A stretch of DNA of 64,000 bases, taken from assembly GCA_944326245.1 (NCBI GenBank), contig CALVDF010000006.1, positions 51,641 through 115,640 on the forward strand, read 5' to 3'. This document shows positions 44,399 to 53,906 of this stretch, piece by piece. The notes beneath the pieces are model-generated. The model made no database searches and was not told the DNA's origin. It saw nothing but the letters and a program-made list of their open reading frames with translations. This stretch comes from an uncultured Bacteroidales bacterium (GTDB taxonomy: Bacteria > Bacteroidota > Bacteroidia > Bacteroidales > UBA932). Both the position numbers and the translations under genes were made by a program. Each line of letters opens with the position of its first letter. The stretch's first letter is position 1.

Positions 44399-44830
44399 AT
44401 GCTGTTAGGAATCGCATCCGATCATGCCGGCTTCGAGATGAAGGAGGCACTCAAGAAATATCTGGCCGCACAGGGCTACGAAATCAAGGATTTCGGGACT
44501 CACTCCCCCGAGAGTATGGATTATCCGGACGTTGCACATCCCCTTGCCGAAAGTGTCGAGAAGGGAGAGGTCGATCTGGGCATTGCGCTTTGCGGGTCCG
44601 GCAACGGTATAAGCATGACTCTCAACAAGCACCAGGGCGTACGCGCTGCTCTTTGCTGGAATGAGGAACTGGCTGCGCTTGCCCGTCAGCACAACGATGC
44701 CAACGTGCTTTCTCTCCCCGCCCGGTTCATATCGGTGGATCTGGCAGAGAAGATCGTAAGGAAATTCCTTGACAGTTCGTTCGAAGGAGGCCGTCATCAG
44801 CGCCGAGTAGAGAAAATACCCTGCCGGTAA
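44399..44830 (+). CDS. rpiB: Ribose-5-phosphate isomerase B
   Basis: From the ATG at 44399 this encodes 143 residues starting MLLGIASDHAGFEMK, the normal RpiB N-terminus. The catalytic Cys lies in GIALCGSGNGISM, and DFGTHSPESMDYPD and the NVLSLPARF stretch are also family-typical. It interconverts ribose-5-P and ribulose-5-P in the pentose phosphate pathway. The last base of the stop is shared with the first base of truB (TAATG). Frames extending to 44273 overlap the galE coding region and its promoter. Confidence 0.95.
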   Translation: MLLGIASDHAGFEMKEALKKYLAAQGYEIKDFGTHSPESMDYPDVAHPLAESVEKGEVDLGIALCGSGNGISMTLNKHQGVRAALCWNEELAALARQHNDANVLSLPARFISVDLAEKIVRKFLDSSFEGGRHQRRVEKIPCR

Positions 44831-45555
44831 TGTTTTCGGTCATAGACAGGAATACGCCTGCCGGTACCTCGCTTTTGCCGGAACTGTACCCGGAGGGCTA
44901 TGTGATGGTCCTCGACAAGCCTTACGGGTGGACTTCCGCCGATGCTGTCAGGAAAATAAAGTTCTCTCTAAAGAAGATTTACCGTCTGAACAACATAAAA
45001 GTCGGACATGCAGGGACTTTGGATCCTTTGGCCACTGGAGTCCTTCTGATCTGTGTGGGCAAGGCAACCAAAGTGTCTGAGGCACTCCAGTCCGGACGGA
45101 AGGAATATCTTGCAGAGGTGACATTCGGAGCGACTACCCCTTCTTTCGACAAGGAGCATGAGGTAGATGCCGTCTACCCTTGGGTGCATATCACGGTAGG
45201 CAAAATATCGGAGGCACTCGCCGGAATGGAAGGGGAGCAGATGCAGCTGCCGCCTGTGTATTCGGCAAAGTATGTGGATGGAACGCGGGCATATGAGATG
45301 GCCCGCAACGGAGAGGATGTGCCGCTCAAGGCAGCGAGGATCAACATATACGGAACCAGGATTGTGGAATATGTCCCTCCGGTCCTCAAAGTGGCCGTAC
45401 AATGCAGCAAGGGCACTTACATCAGGGCCTTTGCCCGCGATCTGGGTCTTGCGGTAGGCAGTGGTGCCCATCTTTCCGGGCTTGTAAGGACGGCTTCCGG
45501 GGAGTTCAGGATAGAGAATGCGTTGACAATTGAAGAATTCAATCAGAAATTTTGA
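44830..45555 (+). CDS. truB: tRNA pseudouridine-55 synthase
   Basis: This encodes 241 residues. The catalytic Asp lies in GHAGTLDPLATG, and the KPYGWTSAD and KGTYIRAFARDLG motifs are present. It makes pseudouridine-55 in the T arm of tRNA. Unlike many TruB proteins it ends soon after the catalytic domain, without a PUA domain, which is common in this phylum. It is translationally coupled to rpiB. Confidence 0.95.
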   Translation: MFSVIDRNTPAGTSLLPELYPEGYVMVLDKPYGWTSADAVRKIKFSLKKIYRLNNIKVGHAGTLDPLATGVLLICVGKATKVSEALQSGRKEYLAEVTFGATTPSFDKEHEVDAVYPWVHITVGKISEALAGMEGEQMQLPPVYSAKYVDGTRAYEMARNGEDVPLKAARINIYGTRIVEYVPPVLKVAVQCSKGTYIRAFARDLGLAVGSGAHLSGLVRTASGEFRIENALTIEEFNQKF

Positions 45556-45590
45556 AACTTTTTGAGTTGCGGTACGTATAATATTTAAGT

Positions 45591-46709
45591 ATGAAACTTT
45601 CGCAATTTAGTTTTGACCTGGATTACAGGAAAAATATCGCACCTTATCCCTCTGAATACAGGGACGAGTGCAGGATGCTGGTTCTCCATCGTTCTACCGG
45701 GGACATAGAGCACAGGATATTCAAGGACATTATCAATTACTGCGACGAAGGGGACGTCTTCATCTTCAATGACACCAAGGTGTTTCCTGCCCGGCTGAGG
45801 GGCAACAAGGAAAAAACCGGGGCGGAGATTGTGGTCTTTCTGCTGAGGGAACTCAACAAGGACCAGCGGCTCTGGGATGTACTGGTGGATCCGGCACGCA
45901 AAATCCGTATAGGCAACAAGCTCTATTTCGGGGAAAACGATTCCCTTGTGGCGGAAGTGATCGACAATACCACGTCCAGGGGCAGGACACTGCGGTTTCT
46001 CTTTGACGGTACTTATGATGAGTTCAAGTCTACCCTCTACTCAATGGGGGAGATACCTGTTCCGGAGTATGTCTATATCGCCCGTCAGGCACAGAGGGAG
46101 AGGAACGGGCTTCCGCAGCTGAAGCAGACCGGGCCGTTCATTTTCTCGGAGCCGTTTGACGTGGACCGTTTCCAGACGATATACGCCTGCAACGAAGGCG
46201 CGGTGGCATCTCCTGCCGCCGGCCTCCACTTCAGCCGTGAGGTGTTCAAGCGGATGGAAATCAAGGGTGTGGATGCCCGTTTCATCACGCTTCACATGGG
46301 ACTGGGGCATTTCCGCAATGTGGATGTGGAGGACCTGTCCAAGCACAAGATAGATTCGGAACGCATGATCATATCGGAAGAGACGGCTGACGCGGTCAAT
46401 GCAGCGAAAGCTTCCGGTCACAAGATTTTCGCAGTAGGCACTACAGTGGTCAGGGCTATAGAGACCCCTGTAACCACAACATGCCAGCTCAAGCCTTTCG
46501 ACGGGTGGACCAACAAATTCATATTCCCGCCTTACAGGTTCTCGATACCCGATGCGCTGATTACCAACTTCCATCTGCCCAATTCCACAATGCTCATGTC
46601 TGCCTGCTCGTTCGGCGGGTACGACAATGTGATGCGTGCATACCGGGAAGCCCTCAAGGAAGGCTACCAGTTCGGTATGTACGGTGACGCCATGCTGATG
46701 GTGGACTAG
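45591..46709 (+). CDS. queA: S-adenosylmethionine:tRNA ribosyltransferase-isomerase
   Basis: This encodes 372 residues. QueA transfers the ribosyl part of SAM to 7-aminomethyl-7-deazaguanine in tRNA during queuosine synthesis. The N-terminal [25 protein letters not shown] region (split in reading), the [11 protein letters not shown] segment, [10 protein letters not shown] and [17 protein letters not shown] motifs are clear. It starts 35 bases after truB. Its stop and the ftsZ stop overlap in the palindrome CTAG. Other queuosine genes are not nearby. Confidence 0.95.
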   Translation: MKLSQFSFDLDYRKNIAPYPSEYRDECRMLVLHRSTGDIEHRIFKDIINYCDEGDVFIFNDTKVFPARLRGNKEKTGAEIVVFLLRELNKDQRLWDVLVDPARKIRIGNKLYFGENDSLVAEVIDNTTSRGRTLRFLFDGTYDEFKSTLYSMGEIPVPEYVYIARQAQRERNGLPQLKQTGPFIFSEPFDVDRFQTIYACNEGAVASPAAGLHFSREVFKRMEIKGVDARFITLHMGLGHFRNVDVEDLSKHKIDSERMIISEETADAVNAAKASGHKIFAVGTTVVRAIETPVTTTCQLKPFDGWTNKFIFPPYRFSIPDALITNFHLPNSTMLMSACSFGGYDNVMRAYREALKEGYQFGMYGDAMLMVD

Positions 46710-47935
46710 TCTTTCTTCTCTTTTCTGAGTCTTTCGCGGCGGGCCAGGGCTGTTTCGCTTTCCAGGTCGGAGATGTTGCAGTCCGGGCTGTAAGTGAAAA
46801 TGTTCTCCGTATCCAGCTCCCTGATGCTGCCGTCCTGGAAGTCTCCAGTGATGCCTGTAGAGAGTGTTATGCTGCCTCCGTTGTCGGCGGCCGTGTCGGT
46901 AAGTTCCACCGTATCGGCGTTGCTGTAGCTGCGTGTACGTGCAGGAGGAGTATTGTTTACCTTGAATCCGGTAGCCAGTATGGTGACGGCTATTTCATCG
47001 TCTTCCAGAGTGTTGTCTATGGTGAGTCCTCTTTTCAGCTTGCTGACGCCGCGTCCTGTGCTTTCGCGGATCAGGTCCATTATGAGGGTGTCTTCCGAAG
47101 CCAGCAGGGGAGATGTGTTGTTGTACGTTATATTGACCAGTACGTTTTTGGCTGTGTTGAGGTCGAAGTCCTTGAGAAGAGGGGACGTGAATGCCCTCTC
47201 CGCTGCTTCCCTGGCCCTGTTTTCGCCTTTTGCCGTACCTGTGCCGACCAGTGCCATTCCACTGTCCCGCATGACTACCGTGACGTCCTGCAGGTCGACG
47301 TTGACGAATCCGGTACTGGTGATGATTTCGGATATGCCCCTTACGGCAGTATCCAGTACGTCGTCCGCCTTCTTGTATGTGGATTCTATATCCAGGGAGC
47401 CTGCGAAGTCGTACATTTTCTGGTTGTCCACGATGATGATGGAGTCAGTGTATTTTCTGAGTTCCTCTATGCCTTCATAGGCTTTCTGTATCGTGTCGAG
47501 ACCGTCGTTGTCCCTGGGATAGGTTACGACGGAAATGGTAAGCCTGCCTGATTCCTTGACTGCTTTGGCTATTACCGGAGCGGCTCCCGTACCGGTGCCT
47601 CCTCCCATTCCGGCGGTGATGAAAACCACTTCTATATTGTCTCCGATGTATTTTTTGATCTCTTCGAGAGACTCCAGCGCCGCATTGCGCCCCTTTTCCG
47701 GGTTCATGCCGGCACCCAGCCCTTTTGTGAGGGCTGAGCCGAGCTGTATCTTGTCGGGAACAGGTGATGCCATAAGAGCTTTGAGGTCCGTATTGCAGAT
47801 AAGGAACTCAACGTCCTTGACACCTTCGTTGTACAGGCGGGTAACGGCGTTGCAGCCGCCACCGCCAACTCCTATTATCTTTATTTTCGACATGTTGTCG
47901 AGAATGCCCTCAGGTATGAAATCTGTAACTGTCAT
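46706..47935 (-). CDS. ftsZ: Cell division GTPase FtsZ
   Basis: This encodes 409 residues. The tubulin signature GGGTGTG (about residues 110-116) and the [18 protein letters not shown]-terminus are clear. The GTPase core ends near residue 330, and an ~80-residue acidic linker and tail follow. The tail ends [12 protein letters not shown], without an obvious copy of the usual D/E-x-P-x-F/Y-L-R peptide that binds FtsA. It polymerises into the division ring. It is the last gene of the dcw cluster, 23 bases after ftsA. Confidence 0.97.
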   Translation of the reverse strand: MTVTDFIPEGILDNMSKIKIIGVGGGGCNAVTRLYNEGVKDVEFLICNTDLKALMASPVPDKIQLGSALTKGLGAGMNPEKGRNAALESLEEIKKYIGDNIEVVFITAGMGGGTGTGAAPVIAKAVKESGRLTISVVTYPRDNDGLDTIQKAYEGIEELRKYTDSIIIVDNQKMYDFAGSLDIESTYKKADDVLDTAVRGISEIITSTGFVNVDLQDVTVVMRDSGMALVGTGTAKGENRAREAAERAFTSPLLKDFDLNTAKNVLVNITYNNTSPLLASEDTLIMDLIRESTGRGVSKLKRGLTIDNTLEDDEIAVTILATGFKVNNTPPARTRSYSNADTVELTDTAADNGGSITLSTGITGDFQDGSIRELDTENIFTYSPDCNISDLESETALARRERLRKEKKD

Positions 47936-47958
47936 TGTCTTGCGGAATGTTGGGTTGG

Positions 47959-49365
47959 TTATGCATTGTCATCTGTGGAGTCAAACAGACTCTTGATGCG
48001 CTCGGAAATGGGTATTTTGGTCTTTTGCGGCTTGGGGGTCTTCCTGGTTGCCGGGTTGGCCTTGTTCTGGTCGGATGCGTCTTCTGACGGCACTGTCTTT
48101 TCTGTCTCCTGGGCCCCGAAGAGAGTCGCGTTGTCGGCGGGCTGAGGAGCAGGCTCCTGATGGTATGACGGAGCCTCCGGAAGTATCTCTTCGTATTCGA
48201 AGCCCTTGACTACGAGTCCTACTGCTACCGATGCGTCGGGACGGAACACTTCTTCTACCGAATTGCCGATTACCGTGTTGCTGTCAGGCAGTCCGATGCG
48301 GACATCCATGCCCATAATGGCACGGGCCAGGATCTGTATGTGGTTGAGGTTGGCGCTGCCTCCGGTGAGCACGGCCCCGCTGCGTATACGGTCCCTGTAG
48401 CCGGATTCTTCGACGATCCTGCGTACTGTGGCCAGGATCTCGCATGTACGGGCTTCGATGGACTTGTACAGCAGTTTGAAGGGAACGTCCTTGACAGGAA
48501 TCCCGTTTTTGTCCCTGATGGAAATTATCTTGTTCTCTGGAGCATACTCGCTCACGCATGAGCCGTGCTGAATCTTCATAAGCTCTGCATTGCGTAGGGA
48601 TACCCCGCAGATCTGGCTTATGTCTTCACTTATGGAGTTGCCCGCAAAGGGGATGACGGCCGCATGCCTGATGATGTTGCCCTGATATATAAGGATGTCC
48701 GTCGTGCCGGCTCCGATGTCCACGAGTACCGTACCGAGCTCCTTTTCATCGTCGGTAAGCAGGGCCGCGGCAGCCGCGATAGGGGAGAGGATGAACTTGC
48801 GGGGGTTGAGGTTGCTCATGGTGATGGTCTGGCTGCTTTTCTTGACAGTGCCGGCACCTCCTACGAAGAGGCGGTAGTCTCCGCTGATTTCCTTGCCCAC
48901 CATGCCTACAGGATCTCCCACGTCCATGAATTCGTCTACGTTGTAGTATTGGGGGACTACGAACAGGGTCTGTTCATTGCTCTCCACCTTGGTCAGGTAC
49001 ATTTCATCCAGCATGGAGGCCACTTCCTCAGCACTTATCATCGAGTCCGGGTCCTGTCGGTTGCGGCTCATGCCGGCCGAGCAGCACCTGAGACTTTGTC
49101 CTGATATGTTGACGTAGACGTTCCGTATGGGATAGTGCTCTGTGTCCGGCAATGAGTGGACTTGCTCCAGGACTTTCTGCAATGTGGCCTTGAGTACGGA
49201 GATGACTTTCATCGGATTCATGATTTCGCTCCTTCGCACTCCGTCGGAAGGAAGGGGCGATTCGCTGTATCCTATGATCCTGATGCCGGTGGAAGTCTTT
49301 TCACCTACGATTACGGCAAGCTTGGATGTGCCGATGTCTATCGCTGTAACATATCTGCTGCTCAT
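47959..49365 (-). CDS. ftsA: Cell division protein FtsA
   Basis: From the ATG at 49365 this encodes 468 residues. The start is set because the protein then begins [15 protein letters not shown] with the actin-fold phosphate-1 motif, and the ATG overlaps the ftsQ stop (ATGA). A longer frame to 49458 would run back into ftsQ. The second nucleotide motif, [15 protein letters not shown], and the adenosine motif, AVLTGGSAN, are present. The C-terminal ~75 residues are Pro-rich and end with a possible amphipathic membrane helix. It links FtsZ to the membrane. Confidence 0.96.
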   Translation of the reverse strand: MSSRYVTAIDIGTSKLAVIVGEKTSTGIRIIGYSESPLPSDGVRRSEIMNPMKVISVLKATLQKVLEQVHSLPDTEHYPIRNVYVNISGQSLRCCSAGMSRNRQDPDSMISAEEVASMLDEMYLTKVESNEQTLFVVPQYYNVDEFMDVGDPVGMVGKEISGDYRLFVGGAGTVKKSSQTITMSNLNPRKFILSPIAAAAALLTDDEKELGTVLVDIGAGTTDILIYQGNIIRHAAVIPFAGNSISEDISQICGVSLRNAELMKIQHGSCVSEYAPENKIISIRDKNGIPVKDVPFKLLYKSIEARTCEILATVRRIVEESGYRDRIRSGAVLTGGSANLNHIQILARAIMGMDVRIGLPDSNTVIGNSVEEVFRPDASVAVGLVVKGFEYEEILPEAPSYHQEPAPQPADNATLFGAQETEKTVPSEDASDQNKANPATRKTPKPQKTKIPISERIKSLFDSTDDNA

Positions 49366-50180
49366 ATCTTTATACTTTTTTTGACCGTTCTGCTGTCCCT
49401 CAGGGTACATATGATCTGGTCCGAAAACTTGAGGTTTACTGCCGAATATCTGTCCCACCCGTAGACAGGAACTATCTGACGGTAGAATGTTTTTAGTTTC
49501 GCAAATTTATAATCAATATTGTCAGTTCCGCCAAAAATTATTTTCTGGTCGCCGACGACCGTATAGAATGCGATGTCTCCGTTTTTTTCGACATCGATCT
49601 GCTGTATCTGGGCTTTCCATACCGGATGGCGGTCCAGAAAGCCTGCGAGTCTGATCATCCCGTCGACCCATCCCTTGTCCCCGCCTTCAGGGGTGCCTCT
49701 GTAGCCTTCCTTCAGTTTCACCGGTATATGACCTGACACTACAGGTACATAAGAGGTGAACGTGCTGACCCAGGGAAAGATGTATCCTGTGTCATCGATG
49801 TAGAATGCTCCGCTGGCACTCTGGATCCTCAGCAGCGGCCTGCGCTGGGTGATGTTGACTGTGAGGATGCCGTTTCTGGAGAGGGATACGTCGCTCTGGC
49901 GGATTGCGCTCCTGCTCTCCAGAAGTTTTTCTAGACTGTGGAGGTCTGCTTCCTTTCTGGCCTTGCCTACCGGGTTGAGTTCGGAAGAAGCTATGATGGC
50001 TTCTATTTCTGAAGGGGATACGAACCTGTTGACAGCACTGTCCAGAACGGTTACTTTTACGGCCGTACACATCTCGTCATTCCTGCCTCTGGAAGAGAGG
50101 ATGGATGCAGCTGCAAAATATCCGCAGAAAAGCAGTATGGCCAGGGCGGCCAGGCAGTATGTGACGACCTTCTTCAGCAT
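49362..50180 (-). CDS. ftsQ: Cell division protein FtsQ
   Basis: This encodes 272 residues: a short cytoplasmic end, one membrane helix (about 8-28, CLAALAILLFCGYFAAASI), then a POTRA domain and the FtsQ beta domain in the periplasm. It is a bitopic divisome scaffold. Sequence similarity in FtsQ is always low, so position between murC and ftsA carries much of the identification. It overlaps murC by 7 bases and ftsA by 4. Confidence 0.87.
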   Translation of the reverse strand: MLKKVVTYCLAALAILLFCGYFAAASILSSRGRNDEMCTAVKVTVLDSAVNRFVSPSEIEAIIASSELNPVGKARKEADLHSLEKLLESRSAIRQSDVSLSRNGILTVNITQRRPLLRIQSASGAFYIDDTGYIFPWVSTFTSYVPVVSGHIPVKLKEGYRGTPEGGDKGWVDGMIRLAGFLDRHPVWKAQIQQIDVEKNGDIAFYTVVGDQKIIFGGTDNIDYKFAKLKTFYRQIVPVYGWDRYSAVNLKFSDQIICTLRDSRTVKKSIKI

Positions 50181-51541
50181 GCAGGAGAGTATTTTTCTTT
50201 CAAAAGGTTCTCTATGGGCATGACCATGCGGTCGATGTCCCCGGCCCCGAATGTTGCCAGAATGTCTATGTCACGGGATGCAATCTCTTCCAGAATCTCC
50301 TTTTTCTGCATGATCCGCTTGTCCTGCAGTGTGCAGCAGGAGTAGATGAGACTGGATGATACTCCGGGAATGGGCTCTTCCCTGGCAGGATATATGGGCA
50401 GCAGGATGAGGGAGTCCAGAGCACTGAGGCTTTCCCCGAATTCGCGGTACAGATCCCTTGTGCGTGTAAACAGGTGAGGCTGGAATATGCCCAGTATCTT
50501 TCTTCCTGGCCATACCTGGCGTATGGAGGCGATGGTTGCGGCCAGCTCGGCGGGGTGGTGGGCATAGTCGTCTATGTAGGTATGCCCAGGGACATTGAAC
50601 CGTATGTCAAAGCGGCGGGCGACACCTCTGAATGAAGCGATTCCTTCCCTTATGCTGTCGGCAGGGGTGCCGTGGAGCATGGCAATTGCGGCTGCGGCAG
50701 TCGCATTTTCAATATAGACTTTTCCCGGTACTCCGGCATGGCAGTGCTCGAGGGATCCGAAAGGGGTGTTGAGCGTGAAGAACATCTTCCCCTGGCCGTC
50801 AGATACGATGTCTGAAGCATGGAAGTCACCGCCCTCACCGTATGTGAAGATGCGGGCCCTGATATCGGCTTTACGGAAGTAGTCCTCAAGGCCTTTCCTG
50901 ACGACAAGAAATCCGGATGTCTGGCGTCCGAACTGGACAAATGCATCTCTAAGGTCATCCATGTCGCGGTAGATATCCATGTGGTCGGCATCCATGGCCG
51001 TTACGACGGCTCCTTCTGGATGCAGGCGCAGGAACGAGCGGTCGTACTCATCGGCTTCGGCAACCATGATCCCGCTGTCAGAAAGCAGCAGGTTGGTGCC
51101 GTAGTTGCGGGAAATGCCGCCCAGGAAGGCTGTGCATCCCTCTCCCGAGACAGTGAGAATGTGGGCCAGCATGGTACTGGTGGTAGTTTTGCCGTGGGTG
51201 CCGGAAACCGCCAGACACCGGTGCCCGGCAGTGATCTCCTCGAGAGCCTCCGAACGTTTGATGGTGCGGTAACCTGCACTGCGGGCGTATGTGAGTTCTC
51301 CCATATCTGACGGGATTGCCGGAGTATAGATCACGAGCGTATCTTCCGGTGTCGGGGGAATCATCGAGGCGTTGTCCTCGAAATGTACGGCAATGCCTTC
51401 CGATTCGAGGGCCATGGTTACCGGGGACGGTGTGCGGTCATATCCGCTCACACAGAACCCTTCATGGTGGTACCAACGGGCAAGGGCACTCATGCCGATG
51501 CCTCCTATGCCTATGAAATATATGTTGCTGTAAGTATTCAT
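50174..51541 (-). CDS. murC: UDP-N-acetylmuramate--L-alanine ligase
   Basis: From the ATG at 51541 this encodes 455 residues starting MNTYSNIYFIGIGGIGM, the standard MurC start; the ATG at 51574 would add 11 residues overlapping murG. The ATP-binding SGTHGKTTTSTM and the ENATAAAAIAML region are present, as is the DDYAHHPAEL motif. It adds the first amino acid of the peptidoglycan stem. The end overlaps ftsQ by 7 bases, and murG lies one base upstream of its start. Confidence 0.97.
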   Translation of the reverse strand: MNTYSNIYFIGIGGIGMSALARWYHHEGFCVSGYDRTPSPVTMALESEGIAVHFEDNASMIPPTPEDTLVIYTPAIPSDMGELTYARSAGYRTIKRSEALEEITAGHRCLAVSGTHGKTTTSTMLAHILTVSGEGCTAFLGGISRNYGTNLLLSDSGIMVAEADEYDRSFLRLHPEGAVVTAMDADHMDIYRDMDDLRDAFVQFGRQTSGFLVVRKGLEDYFRKADIRARIFTYGEGGDFHASDIVSDGQGKMFFTLNTPFGSLEHCHAGVPGKVYIENATAAAAIAMLHGTPADSIREGIASFRGVARRFDIRFNVPGHTYIDDYAHHPAELAATIASIRQVWPGRKILGIFQPHLFTRTRDLYREFGESLSALDSLILLPIYPAREEPIPGVSSSLIYSCCTLQDKRIMQKKEILEEIASRDIDILATFGAGDIDRMVMPIENLLKEKYSPAC

Positions 51542-51542
51542 G

Positions 51543-52685
51543 CTATTTGCCCTCCACCAGATCAAGTACTTCACGTGCTATATCCCTTGCCGCGTCCGGC
51601 CTGGCCATCTTCAGGATGTTATGCTCCAGGGTTGTGCGTCTCTGTCCGTCCTTGAGCAGTTCTTCTATGGCAGGGAAGAGGTCTGTCGCGGCCCTGCTGT
51701 CGCAGACGAGTGCGGCTGCGTCCATATCGACCAGAGCCATTGCGTTGTGGGTCTGATGGTCCTCCGCCACATTGGGTGATGGAACGAATATGGATGCCTT
51801 GCCTGTTGCACACAGCTCGGAGATGGTGCCGGCTCCGGCTCTGGAAACCACAATGTCGGATGCGGCAAAAGCCAGATCCATGCGGGATATGAAGTCACAG
51901 TTCCGGATATTGCCCCAGATGCGGAGTCCGTTGGCATTGCGGCTGACTCCGTTGAGGTTTGAAAACATCTCCTGTGTCATGCCTGCATAGCCTTTGCCGC
52001 TTTGCCAGATGATCTGGTACGGGAAGGCTCCTCCGTTGGTACGGCAGGCGATGCGCATTACCGAATTGAAGGTGCCGCATCCTCCGCTGCCCCCAACGAT
52101 CAGTACTGTCGGCAGTTCGGGGTCTAGGTTGAAATACCTTTGTCCCTCTGTCCTCTCCTCGGCAGTAAACGGACGCATGTTTTCCCTTATGGGATTGCCT
52201 GTGAGGATGATCTTCTTGGCCGGGAAGAACTTTTCCATACCGGGGTATGCCGTACATATCCTGCGGGCCTTTCTGCCCAGGATCCTGTTTGTCAGTCCGG
52301 CATAGGAGTTCTGTTCCTGTATCAGTGTGGGAATGCCCTTCGATGCCGCTTTCCACAGCATCGGTGCGCTTGCGTATCCGCCTACACCGACTACAACGTC
52401 GGGCTTGAACTCGCGTATGATCTCTCCTGCCTTGTGCAGGCTGCGGAGAACTTTTCCCGGCAGTGCCAGGTTTGATGCCGAAAGGCTTCTCTTGAGGCCT
52501 GCTACCGGCAGTCCTATGATACGGTATCCGGCGGCAGGAACCTTTTCCATTTCCATTTTGCCTTCAGCTCCCACGAAGAGTATTTCCGCTTCGGGCTCTG
52601 TTTTCCTGATAGCGTCAGCTATCGAAAGGGCAGGGAATATGTGTCCTCCGGTGCCCCCTCCACTGATTATGATTCTGTGCTGCAT
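51543..52685 (-). CDS. murG: UDP-GlcNAc:lipid I N-acetylglucosaminyltransferase
   Basis: This encodes 380 residues of the GT-B fold. The N-terminal glycine-rich motif GGGTGGHIFPAL and a second VGGSGGCGTFNSV are the expected ones. It transfers GlcNAc to lipid I at the inner face of the membrane to make lipid II. It overlaps ftsW by 19 bases in a different frame, showing translational coupling. Confidence 0.97.
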   Translation of the reverse strand: MQHRIIISGGGTGGHIFPALSIADAIRKTEPEAEILFVGAEGKMEMEKVPAAGYRIIGLPVAGLKRSLSASNLALPGKVLRSLHKAGEIIREFKPDVVVGVGGYASAPMLWKAASKGIPTLIQEQNSYAGLTNRILGRKARRICTAYPGMEKFFPAKKIILTGNPIRENMRPFTAEERTEGQRYFNLDPELPTVLIVGGSGGCGTFNSVMRIACRTNGGAFPYQIIWQSGKGYAGMTQEMFSNLNGVSRNANGLRIWGNIRNCDFISRMDLAFAASDIVVSRAGAGTISELCATGKASIFVPSPNVAEDHQTHNAMALVDMDAAALVCDSRAATDLFPAIEELLKDGQRRTTLEHNILKMARPDAARDIAREVLDLVEGK

Positions 52686-53890
52686 GGTGTTTCCTCCTTT
52701 TCGGTTTTAAGTTTCAAGTCGTTGATTTCAATGGTTCTGTTTACTGACAGGATAATGCCGAAGGCCCCGTTCATGATGATCAGGGCGGTACCTCCCCTGC
52801 TGATCATCGGCAGTGTCTGCCCGGTGACCGGCAGTATCCCGACATTGACGAATATGTGCAGGAATGCCTGCATGGTAATCAGAGTGGACAGTCCGAGGAC
52901 TACCAGAATGGAAAATTTGCGGGTGCATGCCCTGGCTATCTTCATGCACCTGTAGAAAAACCACAGATACAGGATGATGACGGCAAGTCCGCCTATGAGG
53001 CCGTACTCCTCTACGATGATTGAATAGATGTAGTCGTCGTAGGCGTTGGGAAGGATGTCCCTCTTGATGCTGTTCCCCGGGCCGCGTCCGAAAATGCCTC
53101 CAAGCTGTATCGCCTCCCGCGCCTGGTCTGCCTGGAATGTCTTCTCGTTGTACTCCTCCAGTTCGGCTGCCGTCATTTCACCTTCGTCTTCATTGGAGAA
53201 GTGCCTTTCGATCCTCTGTCCGAAGGTCTCGAACCTGGGGAATATTTTCCCGTGGGACAGGATGCTTATGGAGAAAGCGATCGCTGCACCGCCCACAGCA
53301 ATGGGGACGGTCCAAAGGATGAATTTGCGGTTGACGCCCGAGCAGATGAGGATGATCAGGGCCAGAGTGCCGAGGATGATGGCTGCGGACATGCTGCCCA
53401 TCATGGCCAGCAGGCATACGATCCCTACGGGTACCAATATCCTGACGGCGTATTCCTTGAATGTGGCAAGGGGGGAAGATTCGATCACCCTGGCCAGATA
53501 GAGGACAGTGGCTACCTTGGCTATCTCTGCCGGGTGGACAGGTATTCCCAGCAGGGAAAAGCTGCGGAGATTGTGTGTGAAAACGGGAACCAGAAGCAGC
53601 AGTACGGCAATGGCCATTCCGGCGTAGGACAGGAACCGGTACCACTTCATCGGAATCCTGTAGCAGGCCAGCAGGACAGCGAATCCTATAATGTAGAAAC
53701 CGGCCTGGTCTATAAGGTACGTCAGAGGGGTCGTGTCTTTGCGGAAAGCCAGCGAGCTGGTGGCCGAATAGACCACAGCCATGGAGATCATGGCAAAAAA
53801 GAGTATCAGAAGCCAGATCACCCTGTCTCCGTGGAGTCTGCTGATCCTCTTGCCGATATTCTGTCTTATTTTGCTGAGTGCTTCTGTCAT
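52667..53890 (-). CDS. ftsW: Septal peptidoglycan polymerase FtsW
   Basis: This encodes 407 residues with about ten membrane segments of the SEDS family. A large extracytoplasmic loop is seen after residue 210, as are the GRGPGNSIKRDILPNAYDDYI loop (split here) and the MISRGGTALI region. It polymerises lipid II with FtsI at the septum. It starts 16 bases after murD and overlaps murG. Confidence 0.96.
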   Translation of the reverse strand: MTEALSKIRQNIGKRISRLHGDRVIWLLILFFAMISMAVVYSATSSLAFRKDTTPLTYLIDQAGFYIIGFAVLLACYRIPMKWYRFLSYAGMAIAVLLLLVPVFTHNLRSFSLLGIPVHPAEIAKVATVLYLARVIESSPLATFKEYAVRILVPVGIVCLLAMMGSMSAAIILGTLALIILICSGVNRKFILWTVPIAVGGAAIAFSISILSHGKIFPRFETFGQRIERHFSNEDEGEMTAAELEEYNEKTFQADQAREAIQLGGIFGRGPGNSIKRDILPNAYDDYIYSIIVEEYGLIGGLAVIILYLWFFYRCMKIARACTRKFSILVVLGLSTLITMQAFLHIFVNVGILPVTGQTLPMISRGGTALIIMNGAFGIILSVNRTIEINDLKLKTEKEETPCSTES

Positions 53891-53906
53891 TTTCCGTCGG
53901 AATGGT

